This document shows positions 1 to 6,892 of a DNA stretch of 32,089 bases, in pieces; the first letter of the stretch is position 1, and each line of letters starts with the position of its first letter. Under the pieces are notes generated by a model, which saw only the letters and a list, made by a program, of their open reading frames with translations, searched no databases and was not told where the DNA came from. The translations under genes and the position numbers were made by a program. Origin of the DNA: Betaproteobacteria bacterium (GTDB taxonomy: Bacteria; Pseudomonadota; Gammaproteobacteria; Burkholderiales; Burkholderiaceae_C); NCBI GenBank assembly GCA_016868205.1, contig VGHR01000026.1, positions 1 through 32,089 of the forward strand, read 5' to 3'.

Positions 1-133
1 CACGGCCCCGCAGACGGTAGGCGGCCGCCAGGCCGGCAATGCCCGATCCGACGACGGCCACCCTCGGGCCATCCGCCGGGCCCCCCGCGGCTAAGCCTGG
101 CAGACCCGAGCGCATAAAAAGATCCACACCCAT
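1..133 (-). CDS. FAD/NAD(P)-binding oxidoreductase, N-terminal part (runs off the left edge)
   Basis: The minus strand is open from an ATG at 133 to the edge of the window (44 codons). After about 24 residues it reads VAVVGSGIAGLAAAYRL, a dinucleotide-binding Rossmann motif (GxGxxG followed by a small-residue helix) typical of the N-terminus of amine-oxidase-like flavoproteins and related FAD-dependent oxidoreductases. An in-frame ATG at 115 would give a start closer to the usual few residues before the glycine motif, and neither start has a clear Shine-Dalgarno. The remaining catalytic part lies outside the window, so the substrate cannot be inferred. It shares its strand with the glutathione peroxidase gene, but a likely terminator and about 330 bp separate them, so it is probably transcribed separately. 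The fold assignment is secure and the specific function is unknown. Confidence 0.8.
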   Translation of the reverse strand, partial: MGVDLFMRSGLPGLAAGGPADGPRVAVVGSGIAGLAAAYRLRGR

Positions 134-428
134 CTCATACGCTCGAAAAGAAAAATGTTGCGAAGCGTCCCGGGGCAATGGAGGGAGGGAGGGAGGAGGA
201 GAGACACCCCGGGGCTGCAACCGGGCCCGAGGGCGCCGGAAGGCTCCGCAACAAAAAAAACTGGCGGCCGCGCAGCCCTTGAGCCCCCGGCACGAGGCTC
301 GGTCGCAGCCCGGACCTCGACCGGCCCGGCCGCAAACATACCGAGTCGCCCATGACCCAAGGCATCACCGACTCAAGAGCCACGGACACATGCATGCTGC
401 ACCTTAAAAAAACAAGAAGCCGGCCCCA
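134..428. other. Intergenic stretch without a supported gene
   Basis: This lies between the 5' end of the FAD oxidoreductase and the gpx terminator. The reading frames that cross it have arginine- and proline-rich translations typical of chance ORFs in GC-rich DNA, and I recognise no protein domain in them. It holds a purine-rich tract of repeated GGGA units (about 172-200), described in the findings. It presumably contains the promoter of the flavoprotein gene, but no clear -35/-10 pair stands out. Confidence 0.6.
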
Positions 429-460
429 CAAAAAATACCAATCGGTCATTTTATGACCGA
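429..460 (-). terminator. Probable rho-independent terminator of the gpx gene
   Basis: Five bases beyond the gpx stop codon (read on the minus strand) is a perfect 8-bp inverted repeat, TCGGTCAT and ATGACCGA, with a 3-nt AAA loop (442-460). It is followed by TTGGTATTTTTTG, a T-rich tract. The stem is only half G:C, weaker than a classical terminator, but its position right after the stop and the T-run fit intrinsic termination. Confidence 0.6.
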
Positions 461-464
461 GAAG

Positions 465-1049
465 TTATTTTGCAAGCAGCTGCTCTATTTGCTTGACTAA
501 ACGGGCATCCTGGGGAGAGGTCGTAGATCCGTGAGCGCTCACTACCCGCCCATCGCGGTCAATGAGGTACTTGTGAAAATTCCACCGTGGGCCCCCGCCC
601 GCCTCGCTGGCCAGCCGCTTGTAGAAGGGATGGGCATCCCGCCCCGCAACCGCAGTCTTCGTGAACATCGGGAACTTGACGCCATAGGTGTTCTGGCAGA
701 AATCGGCAATGTCCTTGTTATTGCCGCGTTCCTGCGCGAAATCATTGGACGGAAAGCCCAACACCACCAGCCCCTGCTCGCGATAGCGGGCGTAGAGCGC
801 CTCGAGCCCCGCGTACTGGGGCGTAAATCCGCAGGCGCTGGCCGTATTGACCACCAGCAGCACCTTGCCGGCGTACTGACACAGCGACTGGGGCTTCTCG
901 TCTTGCAAACGAGGCAGCGTATGGGCGAGCAGGGACGGGCAGGTGGTCGCCCCGGCGCCCTGGGTCGAGGCCCAAGCAGCCGACGCTGAAAAAGCGATCC
1001 ACACCGCAAACGCACAGCGCAGACCCCGGACATGAAGACGCGTCATCAT
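465..1049 (-). CDS. Exported glutathione peroxidase family protein (thiol peroxidase type)
   Basis: This is a glutathione peroxidase homologue of 194 residues, expected to reduce hydrogen peroxide or organic hydroperoxides with a thiol donor. The family motif NTASACGFTPQY carries the peroxidatic cysteine at about residue 73, where animal enzymes have selenocysteine. The distal RWNFHKYLID supplies the Trp-Asn pair (about 156-157). The segment that is normally FPCNQFGxQEP reads FPSNDFAQERG, so the usual second cysteine is Ser and the loop before the catalytic Gln is one residue shorter. The chosen start (1049, with another ATG at 1046) follows GGGGG and gives a signal peptide ending AWA at about residue 27, which suggests a periplasmic location. 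A longer open frame to 1331 is rejected because it would run into the divergent gene and has no family similarity. Gpx is divergent from a diiron protein gene, and both may serve oxidative-stress defence (inference). Confidence 0.88.
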   Translation of the reverse strand: MMTRLHVRGLRCAFAVWIAFSASAAWASTQGAGATTCPSLLAHTLPRLQDEKPQSLCQYAGKVLLVVNTASACGFTPQYAGLEALYARYREQGLVVLGFPSNDFAQERGNNKDIADFCQNTYGVKFPMFTKTAVAGRDAHPFYKRLASEAGGGPRWNFHKYLIDRDGRVVSAHGSTTSPQDARLVKQIEQLLAK

Positions 1050-1064
1050 CAACCCCCGAGACAC

Positions 1065-1093
1065 AAGATACCGAATCAACCGAGTTAATCCAA
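1065..1093 (-). promoter_or_regulatory. Possible sigma-70 promoter for gpx
   Basis: On the minus strand, TTGGAT (1088-1093) and TATCTT (1065-1070) are separated by 17 bp, and the -10 lies 15 bp upstream of the gpx ATG. The boxes match consensus at only 3/6 and 4/6 positions, so this is a weak prediction supported mainly by spacing and location. Confidence 0.25.
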
Positions 1094-1178
1094 AAATATG
1101 ACAGCATTGATCGTCTAAAAAAGCAGACGGTCCAGCCATGGCTAATGTAAGCCCTCTGGCCCTCCGGAAAAAGCCTGA

Positions 1179-1192
1179 CCCTAAAATTAGGG
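1179..1192. promoter_or_regulatory. Palindromic site CCCTAA-AA-TTAGGG, possible operator
   Basis: A perfect 6-bp inverted repeat with a 2-bp centre lies 34 bp upstream of the ferritin-like gene, in the region shared with the divergent gpx. Its inner TAAAAT could also act as a -10 element, although no good -35 sits 16-18 bp before it. A redox or metal regulator is conceivable from context, but I do not recognise the motif. Confidence 0.3.
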
Positions 1193-1226
1193 GAATTGCG
1201 GTCTTAAAAGCCGCACAAGGACCTCC

Positions 1227-2084
1227 ATGCTTTACCCCGAATTGTTCAAGCAGCTCGAATCCGTACGCTGGGATATGGATAAGGACATCCCCTGGAGCCA
1301 GTTTGACGGCTCCCGCTTGTCTGACGAGCAAGCGCTGACCATCAAGATGAATGCCATCACCGAATGGGCAGCGCTGCCAGCCACAGAAATGTTTCTGCGT
1401 GACAACCGAGAAGACAGCGACTTTTCAGCCTTTATGTCGATCTGGTTCTTTGAGGAGCAAAAGCATTCCCTGGTGCTGATGGAATACCTGCGCCGGTTCA
1501 GGCCCGAACTGGCCCCGAGCGAGCAGGAACTGCACGAGGTGCGCTTCGAATTCGAGCCGGCCCCGGCCCTGGAAACTTTAATGCTGCATTTTTGCGGAGA
1601 GATCCGACTCAACCACTGGTACCGGCGCGCCGCCCAATGGCACACCGAACCCGTGATCCAGCACATCTACACCCAGCTGAGCCAGGATGAGGCACGCCAC
1701 GGCGGTGCGTATTTGCGCTACATGAAGCGGGCCATCGGCCGCTTTGGCGACGAGGCTCGGGCTGCGTTTAGCAAGATCGGCGTACTGATGGCCAGCGCCA
1801 AACGCACCGCCCAAGCACTGCACCCCACCAACCTGCATGTCAACAAGGCCCTGTTCCCGCGCGATACGATCCAATCGCGACTGCCCGACCCGCAATGGCT
1901 GGAACACTGGCTGAGCCAGCAGATCAAGTTCGACGCCGAGTGGGAGAGCAAGGTTGTCGAGCGGATCCTGCACAATATGGGTCTGCTGATGAATCGCAGC
2001 TTCGAGACCGTGCAAGAGCTCAACCGCTTCCGCAAGGACCTTATGGCCCAGCTCGCACCGGCCCAACAGGTGCAAGCGGCGTGA
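1227..2084 (+). CDS. Ferritin-like diiron protein (acyl-ACP desaturase/ribonucleotide-reductase-like fold)
   Basis: This 285-residue, mostly helical protein has four helices bearing the carboxylate/histidine set of a non-haem diiron centre. There is a Glu in WAALPATEMF (about residue 54), then EEQKH (about 76-80), a Glu in the helix reading CGEIRLNHWY (about 124) and DEARH (about 153-157). The paired ExxH motifs match the ferritin-like superfamily, and the layout is closest to soluble acyl-ACP desaturases and related oxidases, whose second motifs are EENRH and DEKRH/DEARH. No signal peptide or membrane span is visible, so it should be cytoplasmic. The start has AGGA six bases upstream. The stop overlaps the GTG start of rfaE2 (GTGA), so the two are likely translationally coupled. 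Substrate unknown: fatty-acid desaturation, another O2-dependent oxidation and iron or peroxide handling are all possible. Confidence 0.8.
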   Translation: MLYPELFKQLESVRWDMDKDIPWSQFDGSRLSDEQALTIKMNAITEWAALPATEMFLRDNREDSDFSAFMSIWFFEEQKHSLVLMEYLRRFRPELAPSEQELHEVRFEFEPAPALETLMLHFCGEIRLNHWYRRAAQWHTEPVIQHIYTQLSQDEARHGGAYLRYMKRAIGRFGDEARAAFSKIGVLMASAKRTAQALHPTNLHVNKALFPRDTIQSRLPDPQWLEHWLSQQIKFDAEWESKVVERILHNMGLLMNRSFETVQELNRFRKDLMAQLAPAQQVQAA

Positions 2085-2572
2085 GCACGCTTGCAGTTGC
2101 TGACTTTCAGAGCAAGATAACGCCGCGCGAGCAAATCGGCGCCCGGCTGGCTCAACTGCCGCGCCCCTGGGTCTTGACCAACGGCGTCTTTGATGTCCTC
2201 CATCGCGGCCATGTGAGCTACCTGGCCCAGGCACGCGCGCTGGGAGCGGCCTTGGTGGTGGCGCTCAATACCGATGCATCGGCCCGGCGCCTGGGCAAGG
2301 GACCAGACCGGCCCCTCAATCGCCTGGAAGACCGCGCCCTGATGATGGCCGCGCTGCAGTGCGTCGATCTGGTGACCTGGTTCGATGAAGACACGCCGCT
2401 GCAGTTGATCACCGAGCTACGCCCGGACATTCTGGTCAAGGGCGGCGATTACGACATGGCCCGGCTGCCCGAGGCCTCGGTGGTACAAGCCTATGGTGGG
2501 CGGGCTCTGGCGCTGCCCTTCGTTGCGGGCTACTCCACCTCCGCGCTGGTGCAAAAAATTCGTCAGGGCTGA
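2081..2572 (+). CDS. rfaE2: D-glycero-beta-D-manno-heptose 1-phosphate adenylyltransferase
   Basis: This 163-residue nucleotidyltransferase carries TNGVFDVLHRGHVSYL, with the HxGH ATP-binding signature of the cytidylyltransferase-like fold. It also has NTDASARRLGKG and the VKGGDYD segment typical of the C-terminal half of E. coli HldE. It activates heptose 1-phosphate to ADP-heptose for lipopolysaccharide inner core. It is the stand-alone RfaE2 form without the kinase domain, so a separate hldA/rfaE1 should exist elsewhere. The GTG start at 2081 overlaps the stop of the preceding gene; the longer in-frame extension back to 1895 lies inside that gene and is rejected. The 3' end overlaps the last codons of the convergent RND permease by 10 bp. 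Confidence 0.92.
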   Translation: MSTLAVADFQSKITPREQIGARLAQLPRPWVLTNGVFDVLHRGHVSYLAQARALGAALVVALNTDASARRLGKGPDRPLNRLEDRALMMAALQCVDLVTWFDEDTPLQLITELRPDILVKGGDYDMARLPEASVVQAYGGRALALPFVAGYSTSALVQKIRQG

Positions 2573-5500
2573 GTCGGCGCATCCGGTCGAGACTGGCCGC
2601 GCAGCCGGCGCCAGATCGCGCCCGTCCACTGACCCAGGTCATCCAGATAGGTATAGACCACCGGAATGACCAACAAGCTCAGCACCGTACTGGTGATCAG
2701 GCCACCCATGACCGCAATGGCCATGGGCGAGCGAAAGCTGGTGTCGGCCGCGCCCCAGCCAGTAGCAATGGGCAACATGCCCGCGCCCATGGCGAGGGTG
2801 GTCATGATGATGGGCCTGGCTCGCTTGTGACAGGCATCGAGCAAGGCATCCCAGCGCGACATCGGCGCCACCGCCTCGTGCCCCTCGCGCGCCGGTTGGC
2901 CCCGCCGGGCCACGATGGCGTACTCGACCAGCAAAATCGAATTCTTGGTGGCCACACCCATCAGCATGATCAAGCCGATCAGCGAGGGCATGGAAAAGCT
3001 CTTGCCCGCCAGCAGCAGCCCGACGAAGGCCCCACCCAGCGACAGGGGCAAGGCCGCCAAAATGGTCACCGGATGCAAGAAACCCTTGAACAACAGCACC
3101 AGCACGGCATAGATGCAAAAAATGCCGACGGACATCGCCAAGCCAAAGCTCGCAAAGAGCTCCCCCATGACCTCCGCATCGCCCACCTCGACCACCCTCA
3201 CACCAGGGGGCAACTCACCGATGGAGGGCAGTCGTTCCACCGCCTCGGTGACTTCGCCAAGCGGCAGGCCCGATAACTCGATTTCGAAATTGATATTGCG
3301 CTGCCGGTCGTAGCGGTCAATCACCGCCGGCCCACCGCTGATCTCCAAGCTGGCCACCTGCCCCAGCATGACCGGCCCACGCAAGCCTGGCACCATCAGG
3401 CGCTCGAGCAGGGACAGGTCCTTGCGGGCCGACTCTTGGAGCTGCACCACGATGGGCACCTGCCGCTGCGCGACATTGAGCTTGGGCAATTGCGCCTCGT
3501 AGTCACCCAGGGTGGCAACCCGCAGGGTCTGCGCAATGGCCGCCGTGCTTACCCCCAGATCGGCCGCGCGCGCAAAATCCGGCCGCACCGTGATCTCGGG
3601 ACGAACCAGGCTGGCGGTCGAGGCGATGCTGCCCAGACCGGCAATGGTGCGCAAGTCTTTCTCCACGGCCAGGGCCGCCTGCTGCAAGCTTCGCGGGTCA
3701 TCACCAGTCAGTACGAGGACATACTTCTCGCCCGACCCGCCCAGGCCGACCTTCGTGCGCACACCGGGCAAATCGATCAGGGCCTGACGGATGTCCGCCT
3801 CGATCCTCTGCTTGCGCGGTCGCTCCCCGCGCTCGCTCAAGGCAATGGTCAAGGTTGCGCGCCTTACTTCTGCCGCACCGGCATTGACAAAAGGATCGCT
3901 GCCTGCACTGCCCCCGCCTATGGTGGTGTAGACACTGTGCACATCGGGCACGCGCATCACCAACTGCCGGGCGTGCTCGGCGCTCGCCCGCGTTTGGGCC
4001 AAGGTTGAGCCCGGCGGCAGCTCGACATAGACCTGGGTCTGCGAGTTGTCGTCCGGCGGAATGAAGCCGGTGGGCAGCAAGGGAATGAGCGCCAGGGAGC
4101 CCACAAAGAACACTGCGGCAGCCGCTACCGTCAGTAGCCGGTGACGCAGGCAGCCCTGGGCCAGCCGCATGTAAAGACGCAACCAGCCCGGCTCACGCTC
4201 TGCAGCCACCAGGGGCTTGAGCATGTACGCGGCCATCATCGGCGTAAGCATGCGTGCCACCACCAAGGAGGCAAACACTGCCAGCGAGGCGGTCCATCCA
4301 AACTGCTTGAAAAACTTGCCCGCAATGCCGCTCATGAAAGCGGTCGGCAAAAACACCGCGATCAGGGTGAAGGTCGTGGCGATCACCGCCAGTCCGATCT
4401 CATCGGCAGCCTCCATAGCGGCCTGGTACGGCGTTTTGCCCATGCGCAGGTGGCGCACGATGTTTTCCACCTCCACGATCGCATCATCGACCAGAATGCC
4501 GATCACCAGGGAAAGCGCCAGCAGGGTGACGACATTGATGGAAAAGCCCAGCCATGCCATGCCAATGAAGGCCGGCACCACCGACAAAGGTAGCGCCACC
4601 GCTGAAATGAAGGTGGCTCGGACATCACGCAAAAACACCCAAACCACCAACACGGCTAAAAGCGCGCCCTCGTAGAGCAGCTTGAGCGAACCCTGATACT
4701 CCTCCTCCACGGGGGTCACGAAATCAAAAGCCTCGCGGATCTCCACATCAGGGCGGGCTGCCGCGTACTCAGCCAGTACCTTGCGTACGGACCGGCCCAC
4801 TGCAACCTCGCTCTCGCCCCGACTGCGAACCACCTCGAAACCGACCACAGGCTGCCCGTTGAGGCCGGCCCAGGAACGCGGCTCGGCCAGGGTATCGCTG
4901 ACCGTGGCCACCTGATCGAGCCGAATGCGTCGACCGCCCGAGGCGGCTATCTCGATGCGCGCCACATCCTGCGCGCTCTGCACAGTTGCCACGGTTCGCA
5001 CCGGCTGCTCCGCCGCGCCTAAATCGACCCGCCCGCCGGAGGCCTCCTGCTGCGTCTGCGCCAACTGCTGCGACACCTGCGCCGCGGTCAAACCCAGCGC
5101 TTGCAGGCGCACTGGGTCCAGGGCCACCCGTACCTGGCGGCTGACGCCGCCGACCCGGGTCACCGCGCCAACCCCCTTGACGGCCAGCAACTTGCGAGTG
5201 AGTTCGTCGTCAACCAACCAGGACAGGGCTTCATCGTCCAGGCCGGGTGAGCGCACGGTGTAAGCCAGCACCGGCGTGCCGGCCAGATTGAGCTTTTGAA
5301 TAATGGGGTCCCGCAGATCGGCCGGCAGGTCGGCGCGCGCACCCTGCACCGCCGAGCGCACCTCATCGAGCGCCTCCTGCACCGGCTTTTCCAGCCGGAA
5401 CTCAGCGGTGATCGAGACCGAACCGTCCTGCACCTTGGTGGTGATGTGCTTAAGCCCCTGCAAGGGCGCCAGCGCGTTTTCCAGCTTGCGTGCCACATCG

Positions 5501-5685
5501 GTTTCCAGCTGCGAGGGCGTGGCACCGGGTAGGCTGGCGCTGATCTGCAGAGTCGGCAGATCGAGATCGGGAAAGTTCTGCACTTTCATCGAGCCGTAGG
5601 CAATCAGCCCGGCGACACTGAGCAGGGCAAAGAAGAGTACCGAGGCGATCGGATTGCGGATCGACCAAGCCGAGACATTGACCAT
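2563..5685 (-). CDS. RND-family (AcrB-like) efflux pump permease
   Basis: This full-length resistance-nodulation-division transporter has 1,040 residues, the normal AcrB/MexB size. It begins with the inner-membrane helix after SAWSIRNPIASVLFFALL and alternates two large periplasmic porter regions with two bundles of membrane helices. Proton-relay residues are in place: the Asp pair D400-D401 in GILVDDAIVEVEN (TM4) and K914 in MGVATKNSILLVEYA (TM10), equivalent to AcrB D407/D408/K940. They indicate a proton-driven drug/solute exporter rather than a SecDF-type protein. The start at 5685 is used because upstream codons lie in the adaptor gene; this leaves a 13-bp gap after the adaptor stop. No outer-membrane TolC-type gene is adjacent, so the pump presumably uses one encoded elsewhere. 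Its substrate cannot be read from sequence. Its tail overlaps convergent rfaE2. Confidence 0.93.
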   Translation of the reverse strand: MVNVSAWSIRNPIASVLFFALLSVAGLIAYGSMKVQNFPDLDLPTLQISASLPGATPSQLETDVARKLENALAPLQGLKHITTKVQDGSVSITAEFRLEKPVQEALDEVRSAVQGARADLPADLRDPIIQKLNLAGTPVLAYTVRSPGLDDEALSWLVDDELTRKLLAVKGVGAVTRVGGVSRQVRVALDPVRLQALGLTAAQVSQQLAQTQQEASGGRVDLGAAEQPVRTVATVQSAQDVARIEIAASGGRRIRLDQVATVSDTLAEPRSWAGLNGQPVVGFEVVRSRGESEVAVGRSVRKVLAEYAAARPDVEIREAFDFVTPVEEEYQGSLKLLYEGALLAVLVVWVFLRDVRATFISAVALPLSVVPAFIGMAWLGFSINVVTLLALSLVIGILVDDAIVEVENIVRHLRMGKTPYQAAMEAADEIGLAVIATTFTLIAVFLPTAFMSGIAGKFFKQFGWTASLAVFASLVVARMLTPMMAAYMLKPLVAAEREPGWLRLYMRLAQGCLRHRLLTVAAAAVFFVGSLALIPLLPTGFIPPDDNSQTQVYVELPPGSTLAQTRASAEHARQLVMRVPDVHSVYTTIGGGSAGSDPFVNAGAAEVRRATLTIALSERGERPRKQRIEADIRQALIDLPGVRTKVGLGGSGEKYVLVLTGDDPRSLQQAALAVEKDLRTIAGLGSIASTASLVRPEITVRPDFARAADLGVSTAAIAQTLRVATLGDYEAQLPKLNVAQRQVPIVVQLQESARKDLSLLERLMVPGLRGPVMLGQVASLEISGGPAVIDRYDRQRNINFEIELSGLPLGEVTEAVERLPSIGELPPGVRVVEVGDAEVMGELFASFGLAMSVGIFCIYAVLVLLFKGFLHPVTILAALPLSLGGAFVGLLLAGKSFSMPSLIGLIMLMGVATKNSILLVEYAIVARRGQPAREGHEAVAPMSRWDALLDACHKRARPIIMTTLAMGAGMLPIATGWGAADTSFRSPMAIAVMGGLITSTVLSLLVIPVVYTYLDDLGQWTGAIWRRLRGQSRPDAPTQP

Positions 5686-5698
5686 AAGAGGGCTCGGC

Positions 5699-6817
5699 TT
5701 ACTGGGCGGAAGGCGCCGGGGGGGCGGCCGAGACGACGCGCACCACATCCCCATGGTTCAAAAAGGCGCCGCCGCTGGCGATCACCCGCGCCTGCGGCTC
5801 CAAACCCGAGATGATTTCCACCCTGTCGCCGCTGATGCGCCCGGTTCTTACCTTGACCTGGGCCACCCGATCCTGCGCCGCCAGCACATACACAAAGCTA
5901 AATCCTTCGCGCACCACCAAAGCCGACTGACCCACGGTAAGGGCTTGTGCGCGGCCCAGTTCTATTTGCCCGCTGGCAAACGCCCCGGGCACCAGGGCAG
6001 CACCCGAGCCGCGCGGCCGGCTGATATCTACATACACCAGCGCGTTGCGCGACTGGGCATCGGCCGAGGGCGCGATCGCGCGCACTCGGCCGGCAACCTC
6101 CAGGCCACTGGCCGTCCTGATACGAGCAGGCATGCCGATGCGCACCTGGGGCAATTGCGCGGCGGTGAGCTCGGCGCGCCATTCCAACCGTCCCTGCCGT
6201 ATCAAACGGAACAGCTCGGCTCCAGGCGACACCACCGCGCCCAAGGTGGCATTGCGCGCGGAGATCACCCCCGCGTCGGGGGCGCGCACCTCGGTCTGAG
6301 CCAGACGCAATTGCTGCAGACCCAGGGCCGCCTTGGCCGATTGCACCCGCGCCTGCGCCACGGCATCGGATGCCAGCGCTGCCGTCAACTGCGCCGGGCT
6401 GAAGAAGCCCTGCTGCTGCAGTGAACGAGCGCGATCGGCTTGAGCACGCGACTCCAGCGCTGCCGCCTCGGCCTCGGCCAGCGCGGCCTGCACCTGCGCC
6501 AGTTCGGCGCGCAAAGTGTCCGACTGCAGCCGGGCCAAAAGATCGCCCTTGTGCACCGAATCACCCACATTGACGCGCACCTCCACCAGCTTGAGGCCTT
6601 GCAGTTCGGCGCCCACCTGGGCTTCCTGCCAGGCAGCGATCGATCCGGAGGCCTGCAAAACCTGCGGCAACGCCATGGACTGCGCCTGCTCGACGGTCAC
6701 CGTCAGCGTCGGCCGAACTAGCGGCGGTTTTGCATCAACCTTGTTTTGAGCAAGCGCAACAAGAGGGAGCGCCGCGACCAACAAAGCGAGGCGCCACGCG
6801 GTGACTGTCTTCATCAT
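5699..6817 (-). CDS. RND efflux periplasmic adaptor (membrane fusion protein)
   Basis: This is a 373-residue HlyD/AcrA-type adaptor that links the RND permease to an outer-membrane channel. An N-terminal signal sequence ending in VALA (about residues 1-22) is followed by two lipoyl half-motifs, VEVRVNVGDSVHKGDLLARL and the later TEVRAPDAGVISA. These flank an Ala/Gln/Glu-rich helical hairpin (QVQAALAEAEAAALESRA), with beta-barrel and membrane-proximal domains behind. There is no lipobox cysteine, so it is probably held by the signal anchor or soluble in the periplasm. The start is at ATG 6817 (or the adjacent ATG at 6814), rather than the upstream codon at 6871, because this places the signal peptide at the N-terminus. 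It is the first gene of a two-gene operon with the permease. A possible -10 (TACACT on the minus strand, 6844-6849) lies just upstream. Confidence 0.92.
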   Translation of the reverse strand: MMKTVTAWRLALLVAALPLVALAQNKVDAKPPLVRPTLTVTVEQAQSMALPQVLQASGSIAAWQEAQVGAELQGLKLVEVRVNVGDSVHKGDLLARLQSDTLRAELAQVQAALAEAEAAALESRAQADRARSLQQQGFFSPAQLTAALASDAVAQARVQSAKAALGLQQLRLAQTEVRAPDAGVISARNATLGAVVSPGAELFRLIRQGRLEWRAELTAAQLPQVRIGMPARIRTASGLEVAGRVRAIAPSADAQSRNALVYVDISRPRGSGAALVPGAFASGQIELGRAQALTVGQSALVVREGFSFVYVLAAQDRVAQVKVRTGRISGDRVEIISGLEPQARVIASGGAFLNHGDVVRVVSAAPPAPSAQ

Positions 6818-6892
6818 CGAACCCAGGGAGAACGCGGGGGCAGAGTGTAGCCAGAGACGACGGACCGCCACGGCGGCGGGGGATCGCGCCCT

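Noticed and set aside
135..449. Open frames in the left intergenic stretch (minus 135-449, plus 39-407)
   Set aside because: Arg/Pro/Ser-rich translations without motifs. The plus frame also overlaps the flavoprotein start and the gpx terminator.
1050..1331. N-terminal extension of the gpx frame
   Set aside because: It would overlap the divergent diiron gene and the shared control region. The signal peptide and GGGGG site identify the start at 1049.
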